NCBI RefSeq assembly: GCF_944377805.1 | Contig: NZ_CALWFZ010000002.1 | Location: 1-64,000 of the forward strand | Origin: an uncultured Mediterraneibacter sp. | GTDB lineage: Bacteria; Bacillota; Clostridia; Lachnospirales; Lachnospiraceae | Direction of reading: 5' to 3' | Length of the DNA stretch: 64,000 bases | Part shown: positions 28,679-37,958 of the stretch, in pieces | Numbering within the stretch: position 1 is the first letter of the stretch | Layout of the letters: every line of letters begins with the position of its first letter | Position numbers and translations under genes: made by a program | The notes under the pieces: generated by a model | What the model saw: only the letters and a program-made list of their open reading frames with translations | What the model was told of the DNA's origin: nothing | The model's database searches: none

Positions 28679-29301
28679 ATTTCAGAAGGTTGTTTAAAAT
28701 GTATTTATTGAATGTCTGGCTAATAATCCTGATTGGTATTATTGCGGCTATAGGAGTGGTTGGGTTGATTAGAGGAACGAATGAAACCACGGTAACGAGA
28801 GCCGTTTATCTCGTTTATGATCTGAACGACACAGGAGAGAATGATCTTGAAGCTAAAAAGAACAGTTATTTCGATGCATACCGAGCATTGCTGAGAGGGA
28901 ATACTTTGACTCAGTCAGGAACTTTTACTGATGAGGAACAGGACAAGCTGGCGGGTCTGAATGTAGAAGTGGAATCCAGCTGCTATACGATCACTATGCA
29001 GGGAGAAGATCTGGGTGAAGATGATGCAGCAGTATTAGATAAATATATTGATGCTTCCCAGGAGTGGATGCGTGAGAAGTTCCAGGATGATAGTATTGAA
29101 GCGGAAATAGTTCGCAGCAACATGGAAACATCCTCAGGGCGCAGCATTGTATTAAATGCGGCAATCGGTTTTATTATTGGAGTTGTATTAGCTGTTATAG
29201 GTCTGTTTATCTGGTTTGTTGCAGATCAGAAAATCCGAAATGAAGAAGATGTAGTTTATTATACAGGGCTTAAATGTCTGGCAGTAGTCAAAAGGAGATA
29301 A
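28663..29301 (+). CDS. Wzz/CpsC-type chain-length determinant protein
   Basis: Polysaccharide co-polymerase of the Gram-positive CpsC/YveK kind, which sets chain length and activates a partner BY-kinase. The 212-residue protein has the expected layout: a short cytoplasmic N-terminus, helix 1 (about 14-34), an extracellular domain (about 35-150) and helix 2 (about 163-185), then a C-terminal tail ending in CLAVVKRR. The next gene encodes its likely ATPase partner. GGAGGA precedes the ATG, which overlaps the upstream gene. Confidence 0.8.
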   Translation: MERDLNFRRLFKMYLLNVWLIILIGIIAAIGVVGLIRGTNETTVTRAVYLVYDLNDTGENDLEAKKNSYFDAYRALLRGNTLTQSGTFTDEEQDKLAGLNVEVESSCYTITMQGEDLGEDDAAVLDKYIDASQEWMREKFQDDSIEAEIVRSNMETSSGRSIVLNAAIGFIIGVVLAVIGLFIWFVADQKIRNEEDVVYYTGLKCLAVVKRR

Positions 29302-29305
29302 AAGT

Positions 29306-29872
29306 ATGAATAGTAATGAACTTGATATTGAGAATCTGAGGGAAACCATTTTATTATCTGATTCAAAAGTCTGGGGAATTGTCAGCCAACAGAAAGGTGT
29401 GGGCAAATCTTACATTGCCAAAAAGCTGGATGATCATTTGCAAAAATCAGGGAAAACAGTTCTATATTTGGAATGCGGGGCCGGAGAAGAAAATTCAGTC
29501 AGTCTGGAAGAAGAAATGAAAAATCTTCCTGCCGTGGAGGAAGACAGTAGGGCGTTAAAAAGCAGAAAAATATTCATGTCAGACCGTGCCGGGATCGAGA
29601 AGTTGGTTTATGATGAAAGTTTTGAAAAACTAATTGACACCTACAGAAACAGATTCGACTATGTTCTTGTAGATATGATGTCACTGGAAGAAAACAGCAT
29701 TGCAAAGAGAATATCCAGTATTTGCGACAATAACTTATTTGTACTTGCAAAAGATACACAGAACGGCATAGAGTTACGCAAAGTGATCGATCAACTGTGT
29801 GATGTCAATGTACGAATCGCTGGAGTTGTAATGAATGAATATCATGAAAAGAGAAGCTGGTTAAGGGCATAG
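29306..29872 (+). CDS. Degenerate CpsD/BY-kinase-like ATPase
   Basis: The 188-residue protein sits where the tyrosine autokinase CpsD normally follows CpsC. It keeps a Walker A-like GVGKS (about 31-35 in SQQKGVGKSYIAKKL) and a Walker B-like YVLVDMM (about 118-124). The second Walker (A') Asp motif appears lost: the strand reads VLYLECGAGE. There is no C-terminal tyrosine cluster; the end is NEYHEKRSWLRA. It may therefore bind nucleotide and assist the co-polymerase without autophosphorylation. The start follows AGGAG that overlaps the upstream gene's end. Confidence 0.72.
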   Translation: MNSNELDIENLRETILLSDSKVWGIVSQQKGVGKSYIAKKLDDHLQKSGKTVLYLECGAGEENSVSLEEEMKNLPAVEEDSRALKSRKIFMSDRAGIEKLVYDESFEKLIDTYRNRFDYVLVDMMSLEENSIAKRISSICDNNLFVLAKDTQNGIELRKVIDQLCDVNVRIAGVVMNEYHEKRSWLRA

Positions 29873-29883
29873 GAGTGTGAATT

Positions 29884-30972
29884 ATGAAAACATATTTAGT
29901 CACTGGCGGAGCCGGTTTTATTGGAACAAATTACATTCATTATATGTTGGCAAAATATGGAGAAAAGATACGCATCATCAATGTGGACAAGCTGACATAT
30001 GCGGGTAACCTTGAAAATTTGAAGGATGCAGAACGGTTGGACAACTATGAATTTGTAAAGGCGGATATATGTGATAAAGAAGCTGTAGATAAAATTTTCC
30101 AAACCTATGATATTGACAGGGTGGTTCACTTTGCCGCAGAAAGCCATGTGGACAGAAGCATCAAGGATCCGGAAATATTCGCAAAAACGAATATACTGGG
30201 AACTCTGGTTTTGCTTATAACTGCCAGAAAATACTGGGAGGTTTCTGACGGTGAATATAAGGAGGGGAAAAAATTCCTTCATGTTTCTACGGATGAAGTA
30301 TATGGTTCACTGGAAAACGACACGGATTTCTTTTATGAGACCACACCATATGCACCTCACAGTCCGTACTCTGCCAGTAAAGCGTCTTCGGATATGTTAG
30401 TTCAGGCATATATAGACACATACCGTTTTCCGGCTAATATAACAAACTGCAGTAATAATTACGGTCCGTATCAGTTCCCGGAAAAACTGATACCATTGGT
30501 GATTAATAATGCCCTGAACGGTAAGAAACTGCCGGTTTACGGAGATGGAAAGAATATAAGAGACTGGCTGTTCGTAGAAGATCATGTGAAAGGCCTGGAT
30601 GCTGTACAGGAAAAAGGCAGATTATACGAAAAGTATAATATTGGCGGTCATAATGAAAAGCAAAATATTGAAATTATTAAGATTATTCTGGACACTTTAT
30701 TAGAGATGCTTCCGGAGACTGACGCAAGAAGAAAAAATATATCTGAGAAGCTGATCACTTATGTGGAAGACAGAAAAGGGCATGACCGCAGATATGCAAT
30801 AGCCCCGGACAAGATACAAAGAGACATTGGCTGGACTCCGGAAACTCATTTTGAAGAGGGAATAAAAAAGACAGTCCAGTGGTATCTGGAAAATGAAGAT
30901 TGGATGGAAAACGTCACAAGCGGTGCATATCAGAAGTATTATGAAGAAATGTATAGTACAGGCAGGAGATAG
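29884..30972 (+). CDS. rfbB: dTDP-glucose 4,6-dehydratase
   Basis: RfbB turns dTDP-glucose into dTDP-4-keto-6-deoxyglucose. The 362-residue extended SDR protein shows the NAD-binding [10 protein letters not shown] (8-17), [11 protein letters not shown] (about 82-92), the STDEVYGS segment and the catalytic YSASKASSD (Tyr-xxx-Lys). [17 protein letters not shown] and [15 protein letters not shown] are diagnostic of this family. rfbA follows, but rfbC and rfbD (the L-rhamnose steps) are absent. The FdtA/QdtA-like, aminotransferase and acetyltransferase genes downstream point to an amino-dideoxyhexose as end product. Confidence 0.96.
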   Translation: MKTYLVTGGAGFIGTNYIHYMLAKYGEKIRIINVDKLTYAGNLENLKDAERLDNYEFVKADICDKEAVDKIFQTYDIDRVVHFAAESHVDRSIKDPEIFAKTNILGTLVLLITARKYWEVSDGEYKEGKKFLHVSTDEVYGSLENDTDFFYETTPYAPHSPYSASKASSDMLVQAYIDTYRFPANITNCSNNYGPYQFPEKLIPLVINNALNGKKLPVYGDGKNIRDWLFVEDHVKGLDAVQEKGRLYEKYNIGGHNEKQNIEIIKIILDTLLEMLPETDARRKNISEKLITYVEDRKGHDRRYAIAPDKIQRDIGWTPETHFEEGIKKTVQWYLENEDWMENVTSGAYQKYYEEMYSTGRR

Positions 30973-30976
30973 AAAG

Positions 30977-31873
30977 ATGAAAAACAGGAAGGGAATAATT
31001 TTAGCAGGAGGAACCGGAAGCCGATTATATCCCCTTACTAAAGTTATTTCAAAACAGATTATCCCGATATATGACAAACCGATGATTTATTATCCGCTGT
31101 CGGTTTTACTTTTGGCCAATATACGGGATATTTTGATTATATCCACACCTAAAGACATTGATGGCTTCCGCAGACTTTTAGGAGATGGACATAAGATAGG
31201 AGTCTCGCTTTCATACGCAGTTCAGGAGAAACCGGGAGGTTTGGCAGAAGCGTTTATAATAGGAGAAAAATTCATCGGAAATGACGACGTTGCGCTGATT
31301 CTCGGAGACAATATCTTCTATGGTCAGAGTCTGACGGAGGTTTTGAACCGGGCTATGACCAGAAAAGAGGGCGCTACGATTTTCGGATACTATGTGAAGG
31401 ATCCGAGATCATATGGTGTTGTTGAATTTGATAAAGCGCTGAATGTAATATCAATCGAGGAAAAGCCTTCTGTTCCAAAGACAAACTATGCAGTGCCGGG
31501 ATTGTATTTTTATGATAACAGCGTTGTTGATATTGCCAAAAATGTTGAGCCGTCCGTGCGGGGAGAAAAAGAGATTACGAGCGTGAATAACGAATACCTC
31601 AAACGAGGGAAACTGAAGGTAGAGCTTTTGGGAAGAGGGTTCGCATGGCTGGATACCGGAACTCCTGATGGCTTATTGGAAGCGGCGAATTTCGTCTCGA
31701 CATTTCAGAAGCGTCAGGGACTTTATGTGTCCTGTATTGAAGAGATCGCATTTAAACGTGGATTTATCGATAGCACCCAGCTGGAAAAGCTTGCATTGGA
31801 ACTCCCCAACACACCTTATGGCGAATATCTGATGGACATAGTCCGTATGGCTGAAGATAAGACAGAGGAGTGA
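30977..31873 (+). CDS. rfbA: Glucose-1-phosphate thymidylyltransferase
   Basis: RfbA makes dTDP-glucose from glucose-1-phosphate and dTTP. The 298-residue protein has [11 protein letters not shown] (11-21), the [16 protein letters not shown] segment, [10 protein letters not shown] and the metal-binding LGDNIFYG, all typical. The start chosen is ATG 30977, 8 nt after AGGAG (30964-30968). The frame is open further upstream into rfbB, but that would break family alignment. It directly follows rfbB. Confidence 0.95.
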   Translation: MKNRKGIILAGGTGSRLYPLTKVISKQIIPIYDKPMIYYPLSVLLLANIRDILIISTPKDIDGFRRLLGDGHKIGVSLSYAVQEKPGGLAEAFIIGEKFIGNDDVALILGDNIFYGQSLTEVLNRAMTRKEGATIFGYYVKDPRSYGVVEFDKALNVISIEEKPSVPKTNYAVPGLYFYDNSVVDIAKNVEPSVRGEKEITSVNNEYLKRGKLKVELLGRGFAWLDTGTPDGLLEAANFVSTFQKRQGLYVSCIEEIAFKRGFIDSTQLEKLALELPNTPYGEYLMDIVRMAEDKTEE

Positions 31874-31877
31874 GCGT

Positions 31878-32792
31878 ATGGGCCAGGAATTTCTTGTAAC
31901 CATTATTGTACTGACTTATAAGAATTTCAGCGGACTGCAAAAAACGATGGATGCTATATTAGAGCAGAGCTATCCCAATATAGAAATTATTATAAGTGAT
32001 GACGGATCAGAAAACTACTCGGAGGATATTTTTCTTCCTTTTCAGGAGAAAGCCCGCAGTGCGGGGAAGAAGATTATACTTAGACATAATCTGAAAAACC
32101 TGGGAACAGTAAAAAATATTAACAGCGCGTTGGAACTGGCTCACGGAAATATAATAGGATTTCTCGGGTGCGGGGATTATTATGCTTCTGTGAACGTCAT
32201 TCAAAAAGTCAAGGAACAATTTGAAAATACTGGAGCAGATGTGGTTACATGTAAGATGAAAGGTATTTCTGTTTCCAACCCCGAAAGAACATCAGTATTG
32301 CCGAAAAAAAATATACGCAGATTATTAAAAGATAGCGATCGCAGGAAGCTGCAGTATAAAATGTTCAATGAGAACTGTTTTTGCGCTCCTGCAACCTTTT
32401 ATCGGGCGGAAATATATGATAAGTACGGAAATTACGATGAAAGAATGCGGCTGATTGAAGACTATCCTTTTATGTTTAAATTGGTACAGAATAATGTGAA
32501 GATTTCATTTTTGGACATTTTTGCGGTCAATTATTTATTTGACGGAGTATCTACCGGAGGGGTGAATCCAACAATAGTTTCTGATCTGGAAAAGATTCAA
32601 GAGTATATTTTATTGCCCAATATTGATATGTGCCGGGGACGAAATAAAAGACTGTTTTTCTATAATTATAAAAGGAAGCGCTGCAAAAATAGCGGAATGA
32701 AGCTGTTGATTGCCTTAAAGTATTTTGACCAATTTGTGTTCTGGCAGTTTAAACGCATCAAGGGCATGTGGGAGACATTGAGGAGAAAGTGA
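31878..32792 (+). CDS. Glycosyltransferase family 2 protein
   Basis: A 304-residue GT2 enzyme: TIIVLTYKNFSGLQKTMDA at the N-terminus, ISDDGSENYSED (about 37-48), KNLGTVKNINSALE, and FLGCGDYY (about 94-101) in place of the usual DXD, so the Asp pair is partly replaced. The C-terminus is basic. An eight-A run lies at 32304-32311. It interrupts the dTDP-sugar genes and its stop overlaps the isomerase start (TGATG), so it may be the transferase that uses that sugar. Confidence 0.87.
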   Translation: MGQEFLVTIIVLTYKNFSGLQKTMDAILEQSYPNIEIIISDDGSENYSEDIFLPFQEKARSAGKKIILRHNLKNLGTVKNINSALELAHGNIIGFLGCGDYYASVNVIQKVKEQFENTGADVVTCKMKGISVSNPERTSVLPKKNIRRLLKDSDRRKLQYKMFNENCFCAPATFYRAEIYDKYGNYDERMRLIEDYPFMFKLVQNNVKISFLDIFAVNYLFDGVSTGGVNPTIVSDLEKIQEYILLPNIDMCRGRNKRLFFYNYKRKRCKNSGMKLLIALKYFDQFVFWQFKRIKGMWETLRRK

Positions 32793-33232
32793 TGGTTTCT
32801 AATACAAGACTGATAGAATTTAAAGACATTAAAAATACAGAAAGCCGTGACGGATATATGGGACATTTAGTGCCTATTGAAGCAGAAAGCGATATTCCTT
32901 TTGCAATAAACAGGATATATTATATTGCGGATGTGCCGGAAGGACAGGTGAGAGGGTTCCACTCCCATAACGATCTGGAGCAGGTATTAATATGTCTGCA
33001 TGGAAGCGTTACTGTCAAGATCAGCACACCATTTGAGGAAGAGCATATCGTACTGGACAGACTAAACAAAGGACTTTATATTGGCCCGATGGTCTGGCGC
33101 GAAATGTATGATTTTTCTCAGGACGCTGTGTTACTTGTTCTGGCATCTAAACATTATGATGAAGCAGATTATATCCGGGATTATCCGGCATATTGCAGGC
33201 AGGCAGAGGGTTATTTTAAAGGAGGGGAATAA
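32792..33232 (+). CDS. dTDP-4-keto-6-deoxyhexose 3,4-ketoisomerase (FdtA/QdtA type)
   Basis: A small cupin of the WxcM-like family that isomerises dTDP-4-keto-6-deoxyglucose to a 3-keto sugar. The diagnostic [11 protein letters not shown] has the two catalytic histidines (His-57, His-59), and [12 protein letters not shown] lies on the cupin strand. With ATG 32792 the product is 146 residues, close to FdtA length. That ATG overlaps the GT2 stop and has GAGGAG (32780-32785) 6 nt upstream; a GTG at 32768 is less likely. FdtA (galacto product) and QdtA (gluco product) cannot be separated by eye. Confidence 0.88.
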   Translation: MVSNTRLIEFKDIKNTESRDGYMGHLVPIEAESDIPFAINRIYYIADVPEGQVRGFHSHNDLEQVLICLHGSVTVKISTPFEEEHIVLDRLNKGLYIGPMVWREMYDFSQDAVLLVLASKHYDEADYIRDYPAYCRQAEGYFKGGE

Positions 33233-33233
33233 T

Positions 33234-34328
33234 ATGATCCCATTTAATGATTTTCGTATCATGCATCAGGAACTGAAGGACAAGATGGAAGAAACTTTCC
33301 GGAAGGTTTATGAAGAAAACTGGTTTATTCAGGGAAAACAAGAAGAAAGTTTTACAAAAGAATTTGCGGAATATTGTGGAGCCAAGTATTGCGTAGGAGT
33401 CGGAAATGGACTTGACGCGCTCAGGATGATTCTGCAGGCTTTTGATATTGGCGCGGGGGACGAGGTTATCGTGCCTTCAAATACATTTATAGCGACAGTG
33501 CTGGCCGTGACGTATGTGGGAGCGGTTCCAGTGTTGGTAGAGCCGGATATTAAAACTTATACAATAGACCCCGCACTGATTGAGAGAAAAATAACAAAGA
33601 ATACAAAGGCTATAATAGCAGTTCACTTATATGGGCAAACTTGTGATATGGATGCAATTAATGAGATTGCGGCCAGGTATAACCTGAAAGTGATTGAAGA
33701 TGCCGCGCAGGCTCACGGTGCGGAATATAAGGGCGTAAAAGCGGGGAACCTGGGAGATGCCGCGGGTTTCAGTTTTTATCCGGGGAAAAACCTTGGAGCA
33801 TTGGGAGATTCCGGGGCAATCACTACGAACGACGGAGAATTGGCGGAAAAACTCAGAGCAATAGGAAATTATGGTTCTACAGGGAAGTACAATCATGTCT
33901 ACAAGGGCACTAATTCCAGGTTGGATGAGCTTCAGGCCGCGTTTCTGTCAGTAAAGCTGGCTTGTCTGGATAAATGGAATGAGAGAAGAAGGGAAATTGC
34001 CGAGAAGTATCTTCATGGAATCACTAATCCGAACATAGTTTTACCGGAAATTGCCCCGTATAATCTGCCGGTGTGGCATATTTTCGCAATCCGCACAGAC
34101 AGACAGGAAGAATTAATCGAACATCTCAAGGAGAATGGGATCGAAGCTCGTGTACATTACCCAATAGCAATTCATATGCAAAAGGCGTATGAGGATATGG
34201 GATACGGCAAAGGCGATTTTCCCATTGCTGAAGCAATATCTGAACAGGAAGTGAGTCTGCCGATGTTTTACGGACTGAGTGATCAGGATACAGAACACAT
34301 TATTGCCTGTTTAAATCATTGGAAATGA
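33234..34328 (+). CDS. PLP-dependent sugar aminotransferase (DegT/DnrJ/EryC1, FdtB/QdtB type)
   Basis: It would aminate the 3-keto sugar made by the preceding isomerase to dTDP-3-amino-3,6-dideoxyhexose. Motifs: [10 protein letters not shown] near 54-63, [31 protein letters not shown] (Asp-156 binds the PLP nitrogen) and the PLP lysine in [12 protein letters not shown] (Lys-185). The C-terminus with [11 protein letters not shown] is typical. I chose ATG 33234 after the strong AAAGGAGGGG; an upstream in-frame start at 33081 would lie inside the isomerase gene. This gives 364 residues. Confidence 0.92.
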   Translation: MIPFNDFRIMHQELKDKMEETFRKVYEENWFIQGKQEESFTKEFAEYCGAKYCVGVGNGLDALRMILQAFDIGAGDEVIVPSNTFIATVLAVTYVGAVPVLVEPDIKTYTIDPALIERKITKNTKAIIAVHLYGQTCDMDAINEIAARYNLKVIEDAAQAHGAEYKGVKAGNLGDAAGFSFYPGKNLGALGDSGAITTNDGELAEKLRAIGNYGSTGKYNHVYKGTNSRLDELQAAFLSVKLACLDKWNERRREIAEKYLHGITNPNIVLPEIAPYNLPVWHIFAIRTDRQEELIEHLKENGIEARVHYPIAIHMQKAYEDMGYGKGDFPIAEAISEQEVSLPMFYGLSDQDTEHIIACLNHWK

Positions 34329-34341
34329 TAAGAGGTATATT

Positions 34342-35121
34342 ATGAAAAAGGGTAAAAATGTTGTAATTGAAGACGGCTGCCGCATCAGCGACAGCGTTGT
34401 TCTGGGTGACAACGTATATATAGAGAGCGGAGTTGTAATATATGATAATGTAAGAATAGGAAGTAACACATTTATCGGAGCCGACTGTATTCTGGGGGAA
34501 CATCTGGCAGGATATTACAAAGACAGAGCGTCTTATATTCAGCCGGAATTGGTGATTGGATCTGACTCACTGATCAGAAGCAAAACGATTATTTATGCCG
34601 GTACCAGTATAGGAGAGAACTTTCAGACCGGTCATCGCGTGACGATACGTGAAAACACCAGAATAGGAAGTTTTACCAGAGTAGGAACGAACTGCGATAT
34701 ACAGGATGGTGTAGAGATAGGAAACTATGTAAACATTCACAGTGATGTGTTTATAAGCGCTGATAATAAGATATGTGATTATGTGTGGATCTGTCCCCGT
34801 GTTTTATTTACCAACGATTTTACTCCGCCTTCAAATGAAATCAAAGGCTCAGTTGTAGAAAGCTTCAGTACAGTCGGAGCCAATACAACTATTCTCCCCG
34901 GAAGTCATATACGAAGTGAGGTATTAGTGGCTGCCGGAGCTGTTCTGGGAGGAGATACTGAAACCGGCTGGGTCTACGCGGGCATTCCGGCAAAAAAAAT
35001 GAAAATGGCATCACAGATCAGAAACCATGTTACAGGAGAAAAAGCTTATCCGTGGCCAGAGCATTTCAGAAGAGGAATGCCGTGGGAAGAAACGGGATTT
35101 GCAGAATGGAGCGATCAATGA
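34342..35121 (+). CDS. Hexapeptide-repeat acetyltransferase (likely FdtC/QdtC role)
   Basis: A left-handed beta-helix acyltransferase with many [IV]-G-x4 repeats (IGSNTFIGAD, IGENFQTGHRVTIREN, VGANTTILPGSHI, VAAGAVLGG) and the PAKKMK end typical of sugar acetyltransferases. It most likely N-acetylates the 3-amino sugar to dTDP-Fuc3NAc or dTDP-Qui3NAc using acetyl-CoA. A C-terminal extension of about 40 residues (from about 215) is Trp- and Pro-rich (YPWPEHFRRG, WEETGFAEW). It forms a pathway set with the isomerase and aminotransferase just upstream. Confidence 0.87.
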   Translation: MKKGKNVVIEDGCRISDSVVLGDNVYIESGVVIYDNVRIGSNTFIGADCILGEHLAGYYKDRASYIQPELVIGSDSLIRSKTIIYAGTSIGENFQTGHRVTIRENTRIGSFTRVGTNCDIQDGVEIGNYVNIHSDVFISADNKICDYVWICPRVLFTNDFTPPSNEIKGSVVESFSTVGANTTILPGSHIRSEVLVAAGAVLGGDTETGWVYAGIPAKKMKMASQIRNHVTGEKAYPWPEHFRRGMPWEETGFAEWSDQ

Positions 35122-36563
35122 AGCGCGTTTTAGGACTATATACAAATTTGTCTAAAGAGGCAAAGGCCTCCTTGTGGTTTGTTATATGCAATGTTGTACA
35201 GAAAGGAATATCGTTTTTCACAATTCCGGTCTTCACCAGATTATTAACTACAGAAGAATACGGAATGACAACTGTATACCAGTCCTGGATGAGCCTGATC
35301 ATTATCTTCACGACTCTGAATATACAATACGGGGCGTTTAATCCCGCAATGATAAAGTTTGAGAAAGATAGAGACCGTTTCATTTCCTCGATGCAGGGGC
35401 TGAGCACAGTCCTTACAGCAGGTTTTCTGGCCATCTATCTTCTTGGATACAAACAGTGGAATTCTCTGTTTGATCTTCCACTGATACTGATGCTCTGCAT
35501 GTTTGCCGAGATGTTTACGTCACCGGCACTTGGATTTTGGTCGGGAAAACAACGATTTGACATAAAGTATAAGGGGCTTGTGGCATTGACAATTTTTATT
35601 GCCGCTCTCAGTCCTGTTATCGGAATAGCATGTGTTTTGCTGGCTGATGACAGAGGCATCGCCAGAATTGTCGGGTGTGCCCTGGTCAACATTGCCGTTG
35701 GTTTGATCCTCTATATTTATAATTGGAGTAAGGGGAAAAAGTTATATGTAAAAGAGTATTGGATCTATGGATTAAAGTTCAATGTTCCGTTAATTCCGTA
35801 TTATTTATCTCAGATGGTATTTAATCAATCGGATCGCCTGATGATTGACGCACTGGACGGTCGTGATAAGGCGGCGATATATGGCGTTGCCTATTCTCTG
35901 GGACTTGTATTGAATTTTGTCATAAATTCAATTAATAATTCTTTTGTACCCTGGACCTATAAAAAAATCAGAGATGGGAAGCAAAAAGAAATTAAGAATA
36001 TTACAAATGGTATAACCGCATTGGTTGCGGTTATGCTGCTTGTCCTGATACTGATAACTCCGGAGATCATGAGATTTATTGCTGCGCCGGAGTATTATGA
36101 AGCCATTTGGGTTGTACCGCCGATTGTCGCCAGCCTTTTCTTTTTGTTTCTGTCACAATTATCCATCAATATAGAGTTTTATTTTGGCAAGAACACATTA
36201 TTGGTAAAAGGTTCTATTTTAAGCGCGATTATTAACATTGTGTTAAACTATATTTTCATACAATTGTTTGGATACATGGCGGCAGGATATACAACTTTGG
36301 TTTCATATATTATTTTTTGTATCAGCAATTATTTGTGTATGAAAAAGGTGTGCCGCGAGCATTTTGGAGAGAATCAGTGGCAGATCTATGACTTTAGGAT
36401 TTTGAGTGTCATAAGCGCGGTATTTTTGGGAGTAATGTTCGTATTAATGACATTATATAATTTTATGATTATCCGTTATGTTATTGTTGTAATAATTCTG
36501 TTGCTCTTATTCTTAAAGCGAAAATATATACTTGAGAAGGTAAGAGAAATACGTTCAACATAA
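35118..36563 (+). CDS. Wzx-type polysaccharide flippase (MOP superfamily)
   Basis: Membrane transporter that would flip the undecaprenyl-linked repeat unit across the membrane. The 481-residue protein has about twelve to fourteen hydrophobic segments. Its N-terminus has the MOP-like SFFTIPVFTRLLTTEEYG, and VPLIPYYLSQMVFNQSDRLMI is a typical central motif. The ATG at 35118 overlaps the acetyltransferase stop (ATGA); an upstream in-frame start at 35052 would be far inside that gene. A Wzx and a Wzy-like gene in one cluster fit a Wzx/Wzy pathway. Confidence 0.9.
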   Translation: MKRVLGLYTNLSKEAKASLWFVICNVVQKGISFFTIPVFTRLLTTEEYGMTTVYQSWMSLIIIFTTLNIQYGAFNPAMIKFEKDRDRFISSMQGLSTVLTAGFLAIYLLGYKQWNSLFDLPLILMLCMFAEMFTSPALGFWSGKQRFDIKYKGLVALTIFIAALSPVIGIACVLLADDRGIARIVGCALVNIAVGLILYIYNWSKGKKLYVKEYWIYGLKFNVPLIPYYLSQMVFNQSDRLMIDALDGRDKAAIYGVAYSLGLVLNFVINSINNSFVPWTYKKIRDGKQKEIKNITNGITALVAVMLLVLILITPEIMRFIAAPEYYEAIWVVPPIVASLFFLFLSQLSINIEFYFGKNTLLVKGSILSAIINIVLNYIFIQLFGYMAAGYTTLVSYIIFCISNYLCMKKVCREHFGENQWQIYDFRILSVISAVFLGVMFVLMTLYNFMIIRYVIVVIILLLLFLKRKYILEKVREIRST

Positions 36564-36577
36564 GAGGAGTTCGTGTG

Positions 36578-37915
36578 ATGTTAAATGGATTAAAGAATAA
36601 GATGAATAACATATATATGGATGATTCAATCCCTCTGAACAGCTTTAAGAAGAGAATTGTCTATATGATAAAACAAAGAGTTACAAAAGCGGATATTACT
36701 ACTTTTAGCAGATTGAACAGACTGAAAAAAAGAAAAAGTCATACGAATAGAAAAATACAAGTTGTATTTTTGCTTCAGATGCCAGAAGTCTGGGGAAAAC
36801 AAAAATCTATTTATTATGAAATGAAGCGGGATGAAAGAATTCATACAGTAGTGCTGGCTATTCCCAAATTTGATATTCAGAAGCAGTGCTGTGAAACAGG
36901 CAGAAACGAGGCTTATGATTTTGCTGTAAGCGAGAATTTATCTGAAATTGTGCGCGCTGACACTAATGAAGGTTTGGTGGATTTAAAAAATCTAAATCCC
37001 GATTACGTTTTCTATCAGAGACCTTATGAGGCGTATTTGCCGAAGGAGTACAGAAGTGACCATGTAATAGAATATGCCAAAACATGTTATGTACCGTATG
37101 CGATTTTTGCCACCCTTGAAGGGGAAATGATACGGGAGTATGAAAGAGGGTTTGCGCGTAATATATATATCAACTTTGTGAGCAGCAGAGATATGGAAAA
37201 TCGATTAAAGAAAAAGTTTTTCCTGACATCAAAACTGAAACTGAGAAAATTCAGATACTTAGGGATCCCAATACTGGAAAATATACTCAGATGTTCCTCG
37301 TCGGAAGCTGGAAATAGAGTATGGCAGGAGTGGGGAGATTCGTCTAACAAGCTGAAGATTCTGTGGACTCCGAGATGGACAACTGATGATAAATTAGGAG
37401 GGAGTCATTTCTTTCAGTATAATGAGGAAATCTGCCGGTTTGCATTGAAAAACGATGATTTTTTCATTGTACTGCGGCCTCATCCGCTTGCTTTTGCAAA
37501 CTATATAAGAGAAGGACTGATGACAGAGAAAGAAGTCGAGGCATTCAAGCAGAAGCTGGAAAGAACGTCTAACATGGCTCTTGATGACAGAAAAGAGTAT
37601 ATCGATACGTTTTGGGGAGCGGATGTTCTGATAACCGATATTTCTTCTATGCTGCTGGAGTTTTTCGTGACGGGGAAACCGGTTATCTTTTGTGGCACTG
37701 ATATTAAGCTGAATTCCCTATACAGTGAAGTTGTTGATGCAACATATCAGTGCGGTTCATGGAATGAAATAGAAATGGTATTATGCGAACTGCAAAATGG
37801 AGAAGACAGACTAAAGGAAAAAAGGCAGCGCCTTATTGAGACATTATTTGGAGATTTGGAAAACACTTCTCACAGGATTGTAGAGGAAATAGCGAATGAT
37901 TATCTTCAGGACTGA
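36578..37915 (+). CDS. CDP-glycerol glycerophosphotransferase-like protein
   Basis: The C-terminal half resembles the Glyphos_transf family (TagB/TagF/TarL), which transfer polyol-phosphates from CDP-polyols. IQVVFLLQMPEVWGKQ opens the GT-B-like part, ILWTPRWTTDD follows near 264-274, with RPHPLAFANY (about 303-312) and DVLITDISSMLLEFF (about 352-366). At 445 residues it is of single-transferase size. A basic N-terminus of about 60 residues may bind membrane. I chose ATG 36578, 8 nt after AAGAGGAG, over GTG 36575. The next two genes could supply a CDP-activated donor, so the pair may add a phosphate-linked side group. Confidence 0.82.
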   Translation: MLNGLKNKMNNIYMDDSIPLNSFKKRIVYMIKQRVTKADITTFSRLNRLKKRKSHTNRKIQVVFLLQMPEVWGKQKSIYYEMKRDERIHTVVLAIPKFDIQKQCCETGRNEAYDFAVSENLSEIVRADTNEGLVDLKNLNPDYVFYQRPYEAYLPKEYRSDHVIEYAKTCYVPYAIFATLEGEMIREYERGFARNIYINFVSSRDMENRLKKKFFLTSKLKLRKFRYLGIPILENILRCSSSEAGNRVWQEWGDSSNKLKILWTPRWTTDDKLGGSHFFQYNEEICRFALKNDDFFIVLRPHPLAFANYIREGLMTEKEVEAFKQKLERTSNMALDDRKEYIDTFWGADVLITDISSMLLEFFVTGKPVIFCGTDIKLNSLYSEVVDATYQCGSWNEIEMVLCELQNGEDRLKEKRQRLIETLFGDLENTSHRIVEEIANDYLQD

Positions 37916-37958
37916 AATGGAAAACAGATAAGAGAACTCTTTTGGAAAGGAAATGATT

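Noticed and set aside
29884-31873. dTDP-L-rhamnose pathway
   Set aside because: rfbC and rfbD are not in the cluster; the downstream isomerase, aminotransferase and acetyltransferase explain rfbAB better.
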